Positions 13,280 to 20,676 of a DNA stretch of 22,201 bases are shown here, in pieces (position 1 is the stretch's first letter; each line of letters starts with the position of its first letter). Source of the DNA: Candidatus Galligastranaerophilus intestinigallinarum. Its GTDB lineage: Bacteria > Cyanobacteriota > Vampirovibrionia > Gastranaerophilales > Gastranaerophilaceae. Under the pieces are notes generated by a model, which saw nothing but the letters and a program-made list of their open reading frames with translations, did not search any database and had not been told where the DNA came from. Position numbers and translations under genes: made by a program. Location of the stretch: positions 1 to 22,201 of the forward strand of contig DVKW01000222.1 in the NCBI GenBank assembly GCA_018715855.1, in the 5' to 3' direction.

Positions 13280-15829
13280 ATGTGGAAGGATTTTATAATT
13301 AATATAAAAGAAAATAAGCCGTTTATTTGCATAATTTTATTCTCTGCATATTCAACAGGCCTTTTTGCTTACTATTCAGGGTTAGAAAAACTTATTGGCA
13401 CATTTTTTACTTTTTTAATTTTATTCATACTTTTCTTTTTATTTTTTAATAAAAAATATTCAAATTTATTTTCACCATATTTTATTTTGTTTTTATATTT
13501 TCTTTTTATCTTTGGTTTTTTAAATGCAAAAATAAATTATGTTAAATTTGATGATTTCTTTGGAATTGAGAGAATTAAAAATGTTGAAATAAAAGGAATG
13601 GTTTCTAATATTCCAAATTGCAGCGAAAAAAGAAAAATTTGCAAATTTCCTTTTATTGTTCAAGAAATAAAAATTCAAAATGAAAAAACCAAAATTGATA
13701 AAGGAATTGTTTTTGCAACAATTAATATATTTAATAAAAAATATATTCCAAAATTTGGCGATACGCTTAATTTGACAGGAACAATCAACACGCCTTTAGC
13801 TGCAACAAACCCTTCCGAATTTGATTATCAGAAATTTTTGAACAATAAAGGAATTTTAAAAACTTTTTATGCAAAAGAATATAAATATATATCTTCGCCT
13901 GATATTAAACAAATTAAAAATAAAAAGAGCTTATTTGAAAAGCTTTCTTTTTTAAATATTTGTTTTACAAGGTATATGAACAATTTGAGAGATAAAGTTA
14001 TTTTAACCCATTCAAAATATATGAAATCTCCGAATTTGGAAATATTAGGCGGGATTGTTTTTGGAGATGATGCCATTAACCCGCCGGATGATGTTAAAGA
14101 AGCGTTTATAAATTCCGGCCTTTTGCACCTTTTGGCAGCTTCCGGATTAAATGTAACATTAATTCTTTCCATGTGGCTTTGCATTGTTCATTTTATAAAC
14201 ATTCACTACAGGCTAAAAATTTTATCGGGGCTTTTTATTGTTTGTTTATATATGACAATGACAGGCTTTCCCCCTTCTATTGTAAGGGCTTCCGTTATGC
14301 TGATATTAATTTTATTTGGCAAATTTATATATAGAGATGCAAACGGAGTTTCTTTAATTTTTATAGCGGGCTTAATTATTACCCTTTTTAAACCTGAATT
14401 CATTTTGGATGTAGGGTTTCAATTATCTTTTCTTGTAACTTTGGGGCTAATTGTTTGCATTCCGTGTTTAACAAAAGCTTTAGAAAAAAGAGAAAGAAAC
14501 TATATTAAAAAATTAAAAGGTTTCAATAAATTTTTTAAAATTTTATTTATGGCTTTTTCGCCCGTTTCCGCTCTTTGTATAATAATGGTTCCTTTAACTG
14601 CGCAAATTTGGGCAGCTCCCTTGCAAGCTTTTTATTTTAACACATTTTCAATTTATTCTGTTTTAGCAAATATAGCAGTTGTGCCTTTTGTCGGAATAAT
14701 AAGTTTTTTGGGGTTTATTTCATCTGCATTTTGTTTTATTCCTTTATTTTCAAAACTTATAATTCCCATATTTGATGTTATTTTAAATTTTTTAATTCAA
14801 ATTGTTTTAAACATATCAAATTATTTTTCAACTTTAAAATATTCTATTATAAAAGTTCCCTCTCCAAATATTTTTCAGATTGTTATTTATTATTTTCTTG
14901 TTGTTCTTCTGTTTGCTGCAATTAAAAACTATTTTAAAAATAAAATAATTAATTATTCGCTTTTTATTTTGGTTGTTGTTTTCTTATTTTCTTTTATAAG
15001 TTTTGAAAATAAAAAAGGCGAGATTATTTTCTTTAATTCCGGCAACGCCGATAATTTTATTGTTAAAACAGATGAGAACAAATACATAATGATAGATTCC
15101 GGCAAATTTATTTATCCTGAATCTTCTTCTGCCAAAAGGATTACCCTTGAATATTTATATGACAAAAACATAAAAGAAATCGACCTTTTGATTTTAACCC
15201 ACTATGATGCCGACCATTCAGGCGGTTTGATTGACATTTTAGATGAAATAAAGGTTAAAAATTTGGTTATTCCAAAGCCTGAATGCAATTCAAAAAATTC
15301 TTGCAAAATTAAAAAATATATTGAAGAAAACAATGTTAAATATATTTTGCCATATACAAAACAAAGGTTTTCTTTTGATAATGATATTGAAGTTATTAAT
15401 TATGTTCCGAAATCATCAAACAAACTTTCAAAAAATGATTCTTCAACGGTTACTTTTATTAAATATAAAAATTTTAAATTTTTATTTTTGGCCGATATTC
15501 CATCTAAAAGTTTTCATAGTATAGAAAAATTTATGCCAAATGATGTTGATATTCTAAAAGCTTCTCACCATGGGGCAAAAAGAACTGTTGATGATGAAAT
15601 TTTGAATAAATTAAGGCCTAAATATACGGTAATTTTAACAGGCCAAAACCCGTATAATCATCCTGATTATGAAACTGTAATGTTATATAAAAAATATTCA
15701 AAAGTTTTTAATACAAAAGAAACAGGTGCCATAAAATTTGAAATTAAAGAAAACGAACTTGTTCCATATACATTTAAAAACAAACATTTTGAAAAAGAAA
15801 AGACGCTTGGGATTGTTCAAGCGTCGTAA
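13280..15829 (+). CDS. comEC: DNA uptake channel ComEC/Rec2, full length
   Basis: ComEC is the inner-membrane channel that passes single-stranded DNA into the cytoplasm during natural transformation. This 849-residue copy has all three parts. An N-terminal membrane and DUF4131-like OB region spans about 10-200, with GMVSNIPNCS. The Competence domain spans roughly 245-520, with GGIVFGDD, HLLAASGLNVTLI and PPSIVRASVML. A C-terminal metallo-beta-lactamase domain starts around 580. The MBL metal motif is intact (THYDADHSGG with His641, Asp643, Asp645 and His646), followed by SHHGAKRT and NHPDYE, so the nuclease domain is probably active. Its presence implies a type IV pilus-based uptake system elsewhere. 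There is no real Shine-Dalgarno. The last codons (GIVQAS) are encoded by a hairpin that fits a terminator for the opposite strand. Confidence 0.93.
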   Translation: MWKDFIINIKENKPFICIILFSAYSTGLFAYYSGLEKLIGTFFTFLILFILFFLFFNKKYSNLFSPYFILFLYFLFIFGFLNAKINYVKFDDFFGIERIKNVEIKGMVSNIPNCSEKRKICKFPFIVQEIKIQNEKTKIDKGIVFATINIFNKKYIPKFGDTLNLTGTINTPLAATNPSEFDYQKFLNNKGILKTFYAKEYKYISSPDIKQIKNKKSLFEKLSFLNICFTRYMNNLRDKVILTHSKYMKSPNLEILGGIVFGDDAINPPDDVKEAFINSGLLHLLAASGLNVTLILSMWLCIVHFINIHYRLKILSGLFIVCLYMTMTGFPPSIVRASVMLILILFGKFIYRDANGVSLIFIAGLIITLFKPEFILDVGFQLSFLVTLGLIVCIPCLTKALEKRERNYIKKLKGFNKFFKILFMAFSPVSALCIIMVPLTAQIWAAPLQAFYFNTFSIYSVLANIAVVPFVGIISFLGFISSAFCFIPLFSKLIIPIFDVILNFLIQIVLNISNYFSTLKYSIIKVPSPNIFQIVIYYFLVVLLFAAIKNYFKNKIINYSLFILVVVFLFSFISFENKKGEIIFFNSGNADNFIVKTDENKYIMIDSGKFIYPESSSAKRITLEYLYDKNIKEIDLLILTHYDADHSGGLIDILDEIKVKNLVIPKPECNSKNSCKIKKYIEENNVKYILPYTKQRFSFDNDIEVINYVPKSSNKLSKNDSSTVTFIKYKNFKFLFLADIPSKSFHSIEKFMPNDVDILKASHHGAKRTVDDEILNKLRPKYTVILTGQNPYNHPDYETVMLYKKYSKVFNTKETGAIKFEIKENELVPYTFKNKHFEKEKTLGIVQAS
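15802..15825 (-). terminator. Minus-strand terminator inside the comEC 3' end
   Basis: GACGCTTG and CAAGCGTC form an 8-bp stem with an 8-nt loop. On the minus strand it is followed at once by TTTTCTTTTTC, a good U-tract, so it fits as the terminator for the vkor-dsbA/queH operon. On the plus strand it is followed by purines and would not terminate comEC. Confidence 0.6.
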
Positions 15830-15870
15830 CGAAAAGAAAATTGTAGTATGAAAAAATAAACTTGTTTTAA

Positions 15871-15911
15871 TATTCTCTAATTCAAAAAGTATTCTCTAAT
15901 ATATTCTCTAA
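15871..15911 (+). repeat. Three direct copies of TATTCTCTAA
   Basis: Identical decamers lie at 15871-15880, 15890-15899 and 15902-15911 (start-to-start 19 and 12 bp), in the 194-bp gap between the convergent comEC and queH genes. I see no other copy elsewhere in the window. The rest of the gap (15912-16023) is AT-rich with no gene and no clear hairpin. Confidence 0.75.
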
Positions 15912-16023
15912 CCGACAGAATGTGTTTATAAGCAAATATTTAAACCTTGTGAAAGATTTTTTTTGCTTAAAAACCTTTAGCTAAAATATAATAACAGAAA
16001 CAAAAACTATATACAAACTTTTT

Positions 16024-16566
16024 TTATCTTAAACTAAATTCACACCCGCAATATTTTTGGCGGTACATTCCAAAGTCATATGCTATTTTTGAGGTTTTTT
16101 TAAAGCCGTCTTTCTTTTTAAAATTAAATTCCATAAATTGAATTTCAAATTTTTCACATGCCAATTTGCCCATTTCAAAAATATCTTTTGAAATTTTGTG
16201 TGGTGAAACGGATAAGGTTGTTGTAATTTTATCTATATTCATTTTTTTTGCAAGTTCCGCCGTTTTTTCAAGCCTTAAATAGAAACATTTTTTGCACCTT
16301 GCGCCTTTTTCGGGGGCATCTTCAAGCCCTTTTGCCGTTTTTAAAAATTCATTGTGGTTGTATTCTTCTTTAATTAGTTCAACGCTATTAACGGAGCAAT
16401 ATTTTTCAAGCTCTAAATACCTTCTTTCGAATTCTTCCTTTGGGTAAATATTTGGGTTTATAAAATATACAACAGGTTCATACCCCATTTCTCTTAATAA
16501 AATTAAGGGGTATGAAAAGCAAACGCCGCAGCAGGCATGGATTAAAATTTTATTTTTGTTTTGCAT
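16024..16566 (-). CDS. queH: Epoxyqueuosine reductase QueH
   Basis: QueH (DUF208) reduces epoxyqueuosine to queuosine in tRNA, the last step of this wobble-base modification. It is a non-homologous replacement for cobalamin-dependent QueG. The 180-residue protein has the iron-sulfur and redox cysteines: HACCGVC at 10-16, ARCKKCFYLRLE with Cys91 and Cys94, and YCGCEFSL with Cys173 and Cys175. The nucleotide-binding-like TTTLSVSPHK lies at 115-124. I choose the ATG at 16566, which has AAGG 7 nt upstream and puts the HxCC motif at the usual distance from the N-terminus. An upstream in-frame TTG at 16590 has no ribosome site. The gene overlaps the end of the VKOR–DsbA gene by 17 bp and is almost certainly co-translated with it. 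queC/D/E/F are not in the window. Confidence 0.93.
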   Translation of the reverse strand: MQNKNKILIHACCGVCFSYPLILLREMGYEPVVYFINPNIYPKEEFERRYLELEKYCSVNSVELIKEEYNHNEFLKTAKGLEDAPEKGARCKKCFYLRLEKTAELAKKMNIDKITTTLSVSPHKISKDIFEMGKLACEKFEIQFMEFNFKKKDGFKKTSKIAYDFGMYRQKYCGCEFSLR

Positions 16567-17737
16567 GGCGAAGCCTTGATTGTTTAACAAGTTCTTGCAA
16601 TTTAAAATACGGCATAATTTCTGAATGCGGAATGCCGTCTATAATAATTGTGGGCGTTCCCATTAAGTGTTCATTAATGCCTCTATATACTTGGTTTTCA
16701 AGGTATTCATCAATTTGTTTTGAGTGGGCGTCATTGTATAATTTATCGGTATCAAGCCCTATAATTTTGCCGATTTGAATAATTTCTTTTTCGTTTCTCG
16801 GTAATTTGTTATAAATGCCTGAAACCATTCCCCAATAATTTCCTTGGTTTTGAGCAGCAAGGGCATATTTAGATAAAATGCATGACCCCGGGTGCACTTG
16901 AGCTTTAACTGTGGGGTTGCAAGCTGAATCCAAGGGGAAATTAACATGGTAAACCGCAACACTTTTATCATCCAAAACTAATTTATGAAGCATAATGTTC
17001 ATTACCCTGCAAAACGGGCACATAAAATCGCCATATACATAAACTGAAACATCCCCCTCGGGGTTTCCCAATGTATTGCCTGAAATTGCATAAATATTTG
17101 TTTTTAGATTGCTAAATTCTTTAATGGATTTATTTGCTTTTATAATTGGCGCCAAAACAAGCGATTGGCTAAAAAAGCCTAAGGTTAAAACGGTTAATAA
17201 AACAACAACTAAAAATAACGTTGTATATTCTTTTGCGCCTTGAATGAAATCAACAATTGTGTTTTTAATGTCTGTTATAAAGAAATCTTTTTTAACGGCA
17301 ACAAGAGCTATAAAAAAGTTTATAAAATATGTCATAAAACATAATATGCAAATTTTATGAATGTTAAATAATGAAATGCATGCTAAAGAAATTGAAACAC
17401 AGAAAGAAAAAAGCCCGATTGTTGCAATATATGAGCTTGGGTTTTTAAAAACATTGAGAAGCGGAAAGTTAATTTTTTCTCTTATTTTATCTACAAAATT
17501 TAAGAATAAAAACAAAAGGTATAAAATTACGCCCCAAATTGCAAGGGGAACACCCAAAAAGAAGGCTTTATCGGTTTGGGCAACGCCATCACAATCTATA
17601 AAACTGTTAATTGAACAAAAGCTTTTTGGAGCACCTGATAAAAAGCTGGTTTTTATATATATATAAACTAAATCTATGCTTAAAATAAGCCCTATTATGC
17701 ATAAAATCGCTATTATAATGCGTTTTTTGGATGACAT
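16550..17737 (-). CDS. VKOR–DsbA fusion, disulfide bond formation
   Basis: This 395-residue inner-membrane protein fuses a VKOR quinone reductase to a periplasmic thioredoxin-fold oxidase. One polypeptide thus introduces disulfides and passes the electrons to quinone, the roles of DsbA and DsbB. The VKOR half (1-200) has several helices, the loop cysteines Cys41 and Cys49 (SFCSINSFIDCDG), the LGVPLAIWG motif, and the quinone-side CILC at 130-133. The DsbA half (about 215-390) has DFMCPFC with Cys240 and Cys243, the cis-Pro loop GTPT (Pro362), and an extra Cys pair, 273 and 286. The start at 17737 has AGAGG 7 nt upstream; an in-frame TTG 24 nt earlier is less likely. Such fusions are known from cyanobacteria and some other bacteria. 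It heads an operon with queH. Confidence 0.93.
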   Translation of the reverse strand: MSSKKRIIIAILCIIGLILSIDLVYIYIKTSFLSGAPKSFCSINSFIDCDGVAQTDKAFFLGVPLAIWGVILYLLFLFLNFVDKIREKINFPLLNVFKNPSSYIATIGLFSFCVSISLACISLFNIHKICILCFMTYFINFFIALVAVKKDFFITDIKNTIVDFIQGAKEYTTLFLVVVLLTVLTLGFFSQSLVLAPIIKANKSIKEFSNLKTNIYAISGNTLGNPEGDVSVYVYGDFMCPFCRVMNIMLHKLVLDDKSVAVYHVNFPLDSACNPTVKAQVHPGSCILSKYALAAQNQGNYWGMVSGIYNKLPRNEKEIIQIGKIIGLDTDKLYNDAHSKQIDEYLENQVYRGINEHLMGTPTIIIDGIPHSEIMPYFKLQELVKQSRLRHAKQK

Positions 17738-17763
17738 AAAACACCTCTTTAAACTACTCAAAC

Positions 17764-17793
17764 ATTATAATTCAAATAAAAAAGTTTTTGCAA
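17764..17793 (-). promoter_or_regulatory. Promoter of vkor-dsbA/queH with palindrome over the -35
   Basis: On the minus strand TTGCAA (17788-17793), 18 bp and a perfect TATAAT (17764-17769) give a start near 17757 and a leader of about 20 nt with AGAGG. A 13-bp perfect palindrome (TTTGCA-A-TGCAAA, 17787-17799) covers the -35 and could be an operator. Confidence 0.68.
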
Positions 17794-17966
17794 TGCAAAG
17801 TATTAGGTAAATGCGGCTTAATTTATTGCTTCTAATGTTACAAAATATTAAGTCAAAAAACATCAAATTAAAGTTTTTTTAAAAAATTGTCGTTAACAAT
17901 AGCAAGAAAATGTAAAAATCGGCTGAAGAGGCTGAAAAAAAAGAAAAGGATATAAAGAAAATAAAA

Positions 17967-18013
17967 ATTGTTAAGCAATGTAACAATATACAAAGATTAT
18001 GTATTTTGTATAT
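17967..18013 (+). promoter_or_regulatory. Two adjoining perfect dyads, candidate operators
   Basis: ATTGTTA-N7-TAACAAT (7-bp arms, 17967-17987) overlaps by two bases ATATACAAA-N10-TTTGTATAT (9-bp arms, 17986-18013). The second overlaps the proposed -35 of the gene at 18084. Spacing fits dimeric regulators, but the factor is unknown. Confidence 0.45.
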
Positions 18014-18035
18014 AAAAAAAAGTTTTTATTAGTAT
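18006..18035 (+). promoter_or_regulatory. Probable promoter of the 290-residue gene
   Basis: TTGTAT (18006-18011), 18 bp and TAGTAT (18030-18035) put the start near 18042, giving a leader of about 42 nt that ends in the AAAGGTGG ribosome site. The AT-rich surroundings allow other registers. Confidence 0.48.
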
Positions 18036-18083
18036 ATATGTCCTTAAAAGAAAAGAATTAACATAACATAAAGGTGGTATAAA

Positions 18084-18956
18084 ATGGGTTTAGCAGCATC
18101 ACAAGCAAGACTATTATTACTGACGGCAAAGAATGACGCACTTGAACTTCAAGCTCAAAATGTTGAACAAGAACGTCTTTTGCTTGCTCAGGAACAAGAA
18201 ACCATTGCTCAGGAATATTCTGACAAAACAACAAACACAATTTACACTTGCCGTGTATTTAAGGACGGTGAAACTCAACAACAAACAATGAGCCTTGAAA
18301 CTTTGGCAAATTCACAAGCTTCATTGGGCGGCACAGGTGCATCTGTTATTATTGCGGATGCTAACGGTAATCCTATCGTAAGGGCAACATCAGTTCCGCA
18401 AACAGATGATGGCGGTGTTCCTGTCGGCGATTATGAAGTTGAATATGAAGTAAACGTTGGCGGCACAATGACTTCGTTAGATGAGCTTGAAAGTTCAAAC
18501 AAAGCTTTGTATAACTATTACAAAAACGTAGTTGAAGCACTTAACACAAACGGTTCAAATTCACCCCTTCAAACAGGTTTATCAAACGGTTCATATCAAT
18601 TATGGATTCAAGATACATCAGAAACTGCAAACGTTGATTCTACATCTATGATTGTTGGTTCATCAGGTGTTATTAAAGACGGAGATGAAGCCACGGTTGA
18701 AACGGAAGATAGCTTCTATGTAAGAAAAAGCTTAGAATCATTATCAACGGTAACATCCAGATACTATACGGAAGATGACGCGGCAGCACAAGCAGAATAT
18801 AACACTGCAATGGCAAAAGTAAACACTCTTGATACCCGTCTTGAAAACAAATTAAACCAAATTGAAACACAGAAAAAAGCAGTGGAACAAGAAATGGAAT
18901 CAGTCGATTCTATCATTCAATCCAACATCGAAAGAACGTTCCAATATTTCAGCTAA
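18084..18956 (+). CDS. MGLAASQAR-type helical protein, unknown function
   Basis: This 290-residue protein has no signal peptide and no membrane helix. An N-terminal helix (1-45) begins MGLAASQARLLLLTA and continues through a Gln/Glu-rich coiled-coil segment. A beta-rich acidic middle follows (about 50-230, with ASVIIADANGNPIV and GDYEVEYEVNVGG). A C-terminal coiled coil (235-290) ends in IQSNIERTFQYFS. This arrangement of helical ends around a variable middle resembles flagellar, needle or hook-type subunits. I also recall related N-termini in uncharacterised Melainabacteria and Elusimicrobia proteins; both comparisons are from memory. AAAGGTGG lies 6 nt before the ATG, and the codon use is less AT-biased than its neighbours. 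The gene is flanked by the dyad-rich region and a strong terminator, so it is monocistronic and probably well expressed. Confidence 0.75.
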   Translation: MGLAASQARLLLLTAKNDALELQAQNVEQERLLLAQEQETIAQEYSDKTTNTIYTCRVFKDGETQQQTMSLETLANSQASLGGTGASVIIADANGNPIVRATSVPQTDDGGVPVGDYEVEYEVNVGGTMTSLDELESSNKALYNYYKNVVEALNTNGSNSPLQTGLSNGSYQLWIQDTSETANVDSTSMIVGSSGVIKDGDEATVETEDSFYVRKSLESLSTVTSRYYTEDDAAAQAEYNTAMAKVNTLDTRLENKLNQIETQKKAVEQEMESVDSIIQSNIERTFQYFS

Positions 18957-18973
18957 ATCCAAAATTTATAAAC

Positions 18974-19000
18974 AAAAAGCCGCATTATATGCGGCTTTTT
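18974..19000. terminator. Bidirectional intrinsic terminator
   Basis: AAAAAGCCGC, a 7-nt loop and GCGGCTTTTT form a 10-bp stem with a U-tract in each direction. It lies between the convergent genes ending at 18956 and 19016 and is the strongest terminator in the window. Confidence 0.92.
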
Positions 19001-19015
19001 TATTGGAATAAAAAA

Positions 19016-19792
19016 CTAAATAATTCTTCTTGTTTCAATGCCCGCTTCAAATAATTCTTTCTTCAAAACATCAATCGGCAATGTGTTAAAGTGAAAAATC
19101 GAAGCAGCCAAAGCGGCATCAACATTTGTTTTGTTAAAAACATCTATAAAATGGTTACTATCAGCCCCTGCGCCGCCCGATGCAATAATCGGAATATTTA
19201 TATTATCTGTTACCATTTTCAACATTTCAATATCAAAACCTTTTTGGGTGCCGTCAAAATCCATTGAAGTTAATAAAATTTCGCCCGCACCTTTTTCTTC
19301 AACTTCTTTTGCCCAGTCTAAAAGTTTTTTGCCGGAATTTTTTTTGCCTGCGTTTATAAAAACGTAAAAATCGCCGTCAATTCTTTTGGCATCAATTGCA
19401 ATTACAATGCATTGAGAGCCAAAATATTCTGCGCATTTTGATATAATATCGGGGTTTTTAACAGCTGCGGAATTAATTGAAATTTTATCCGCCCCTGCAG
19501 CTAAAATGCACCTTATATCTTCGATATCAGATATTCCGCCGCCAACCGTGAATGGGATAAAAACATTTTTACCTACTTTTTGAACAAGCTCAACAACCGT
19601 TTTTCTTTTTTCGTTTGTTGCGGTTATATCAAGAAAAACAAGCTCGTCTGCGCCGTTATCCGAATATTTTTTTGCAAGCTCAATGCAATCACCCGCATAT
19701 TTAAGGTTTTCAAAATTTACCCCTTTTACGGTTTCGCCGTTTTTAACGTCTAAGCAAGGGATAATTCTTTTACAAGGGCCGTTTTTTATCAT
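19016..19792 (-). CDS. hisF: Imidazole glycerol phosphate synthase cyclase subunit
   Basis: HisF pairs with the glutaminase HisH to turn PRFAR and ammonia into imidazole glycerol phosphate and AICAR, joining histidine and purine synthesis. The 258-residue (beta/alpha)8 barrel has the catalytic Asp15 (RIIPCLDVKNG) and Asp134 (VIAIDAKR). Phosphate loops are FTVGGGI (81-87) and IIASGGAG, and LTSMDFDGTQKG lies at 174-184. The N-terminus carries four extra residues (NGPC) before the usual KRII. The start follows the stop of the GGDEF gene by one base, with AGGG 8 nt upstream. No hisH or other his gene is adjacent, so hisF is placed with signalling genes, which is unusual. A strong terminator follows. 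Confidence 0.96.
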   Translation of the reverse strand: MIKNGPCKRIIPCLDVKNGETVKGVNFENLKYAGDCIELAKKYSDNGADELVFLDITATNEKRKTVVELVQKVGKNVFIPFTVGGGISDIEDIRCILAAGADKISINSAAVKNPDIISKCAEYFGSQCIVIAIDAKRIDGDFYVFINAGKKNSGKKLLDWAKEVEEKGAGEILLTSMDFDGTQKGFDIEMLKMVTDNINIPIIASGGAGADSNHFIDVFNKTNVDAALAASIFHFNTLPIDVLKKELFEAGIETRRII

Positions 19793-19793
19793 T

Positions 19794-20666
19794 TTAGAAC
19801 CCTAAATTTATTTTTGAAAACTGCACAATTTGGTTTTTGCCGCTTTGTTTTGCATTATATAAGGCATGTTCTGCGTATCTTATTAAAGAGTTTGAATTTT
19901 CTTCAACATTTTCTAAGAACGGATAACTTGAAATGCCGCCAGAAATTGTGATTGGGTGGCGTTCTTCTTCTTGTGCGGGAATAAATTCCATTTTTTCTAT
20001 ATCACGTCTGAAACGTTCCGCAAAAATGAACGCCTGCTGTTCAGATGTATTTGGAAGAATTAAAAGAAATTCTTCATCACCGTATCTTGTTAAAATATCT
20101 TCTTTTCTGATTAAAGCACTTAACATTTCTGCCACTTTTTTTAATAAAACATCGCCCCAATCATAACCGTACATATCGTTTACTGTTTTAAAGAAGTCGA
20201 TATCTATTAATAAGCATGAAAGGTCTGTTCCATACCTTTTTGCACGGGAAATTTCCGCATCCAGCCTTGCATGAAGATATTTTCTGTTATATAGGCCTGT
20301 TAATTCATCTGTTATTGAAACTTTGCTTAGTGAATGTCTGTAGTGCACCGCTTTCATTAAAGCTTCAACTCTTACTTTTAATTCAATTGAATTAATCGGG
20401 CGTTTAATAAAATCATGAACAATTGCTCTTATTGTCATATCGGGAATTTCATCTACAATAACCAAAACGCCTGCGTCAAATTTTGTGATTGCCGATGTTT
20501 CTTTGATTTTATCAAGCGGCATATCAAGAATAATAACGGAAGCATTTATATCTTTATAATGAGGTAAACTGTCTGCAGGCTCAAGCCTTAAGTTTACATC
20601 ATTCACATCTTCTAAAATATTTTTAAGTTCATCGTTGTTATTATCGGAATAAATAACTACATTCAT
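19794..20666 (-). CDS. Receiver–GGDEF protein with altered A-site
   Basis: This 290-residue soluble signalling protein has a diverged receiver domain (1-110), with LDMPL holding the candidate phosphoacceptor Asp48 and the Lys89-Pro90 pair. A GGDEF domain follows (115-283). The domain frame is good: ITDELTGLYNRKYLHARL, then LIDIDFFKTVND, then GDVLLKKVA and YAEHALYNAKQSGKNQI. The signature loop reads RYGDEEF (194-200) instead of RYGG(D/E)EF, so the second Gly is Asp. The inhibitory c-di-GMP site RxxD is kept (RKED, 187-190) at the correct distance. It could be a weak cyclase or a c-di-GMP-binding effector without synthesis; the sequence cannot decide. It lies 10 bp after the small secreted-protein gene and one base before hisF. 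Confidence 0.88.
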   Translation of the reverse strand: MNVVIYSDNNNDELKNILEDVNDVNLRLEPADSLPHYKDINASVIILDMPLDKIKETSAITKFDAGVLVIVDEIPDMTIRAIVHDFIKRPINSIELKVRVEALMKAVHYRHSLSKVSITDELTGLYNRKYLHARLDAEISRAKRYGTDLSCLLIDIDFFKTVNDMYGYDWGDVLLKKVAEMLSALIRKEDILTRYGDEEFLLILPNTSEQQAFIFAERFRRDIEKMEFIPAQEEERHPITISGGISSYPFLENVEENSNSLIRYAEHALYNAKQSGKNQIVQFSKINLGF

Positions 20667-20676
20667 TTTTTATCTC

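Larger units (their letters stand above)
17738..18083. other. Divergent intergenic region rich in dyads
   Basis: These 346 bp hold no gene I can support. They contain the vkor-dsbA promoter on the minus strand. Further right is a set of dyads: ATTGTcgttaACAAT (17886-17900), ATTGTTA-N7-TAACAAT (17967-17987) and ATATACAAA-N10-TTTGTATAT (17986-18013). A GGCTGAAGAGGCTGAA direct repeat lies at 17930-17945. The plus-strand promoter and an AAAGGTGG ribosome site sit at the right end. Confidence 0.6.

Noticed and set aside
13867..14403. Minus-strand open frames of 105 and 65 codons
   Set aside because: Both are antisense to the Competence domain of comEC, which is clearly coding.
15802..15829. Hairpin as the terminator of comEC itself
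   Set aside because: On the plus strand the stem is followed by GTAACGAAAAG with no U-tract; the U-tract exists only on the minus strand.
16566..16590. TTG start eight codons before the queH ATG
   Set aside because: AAGG lies 7 nt before the ATG, and the extra residues are not expected ahead of the HxCC motif.
17735..17761. TTG start eight codons before the VKOR–DsbA ATG
   Set aside because: AGAGG lies at the correct distance from the ATG at 17737, and the TTG lies close to the predicted transcript start with no ribosome site.
17930..17945. GGCTGAAGAGGCTGAA direct repeat as a regulatory or mobile element end
   Set aside because: Only two imperfect 7-8 bp copies, with no partner elsewhere; nothing supports a role.
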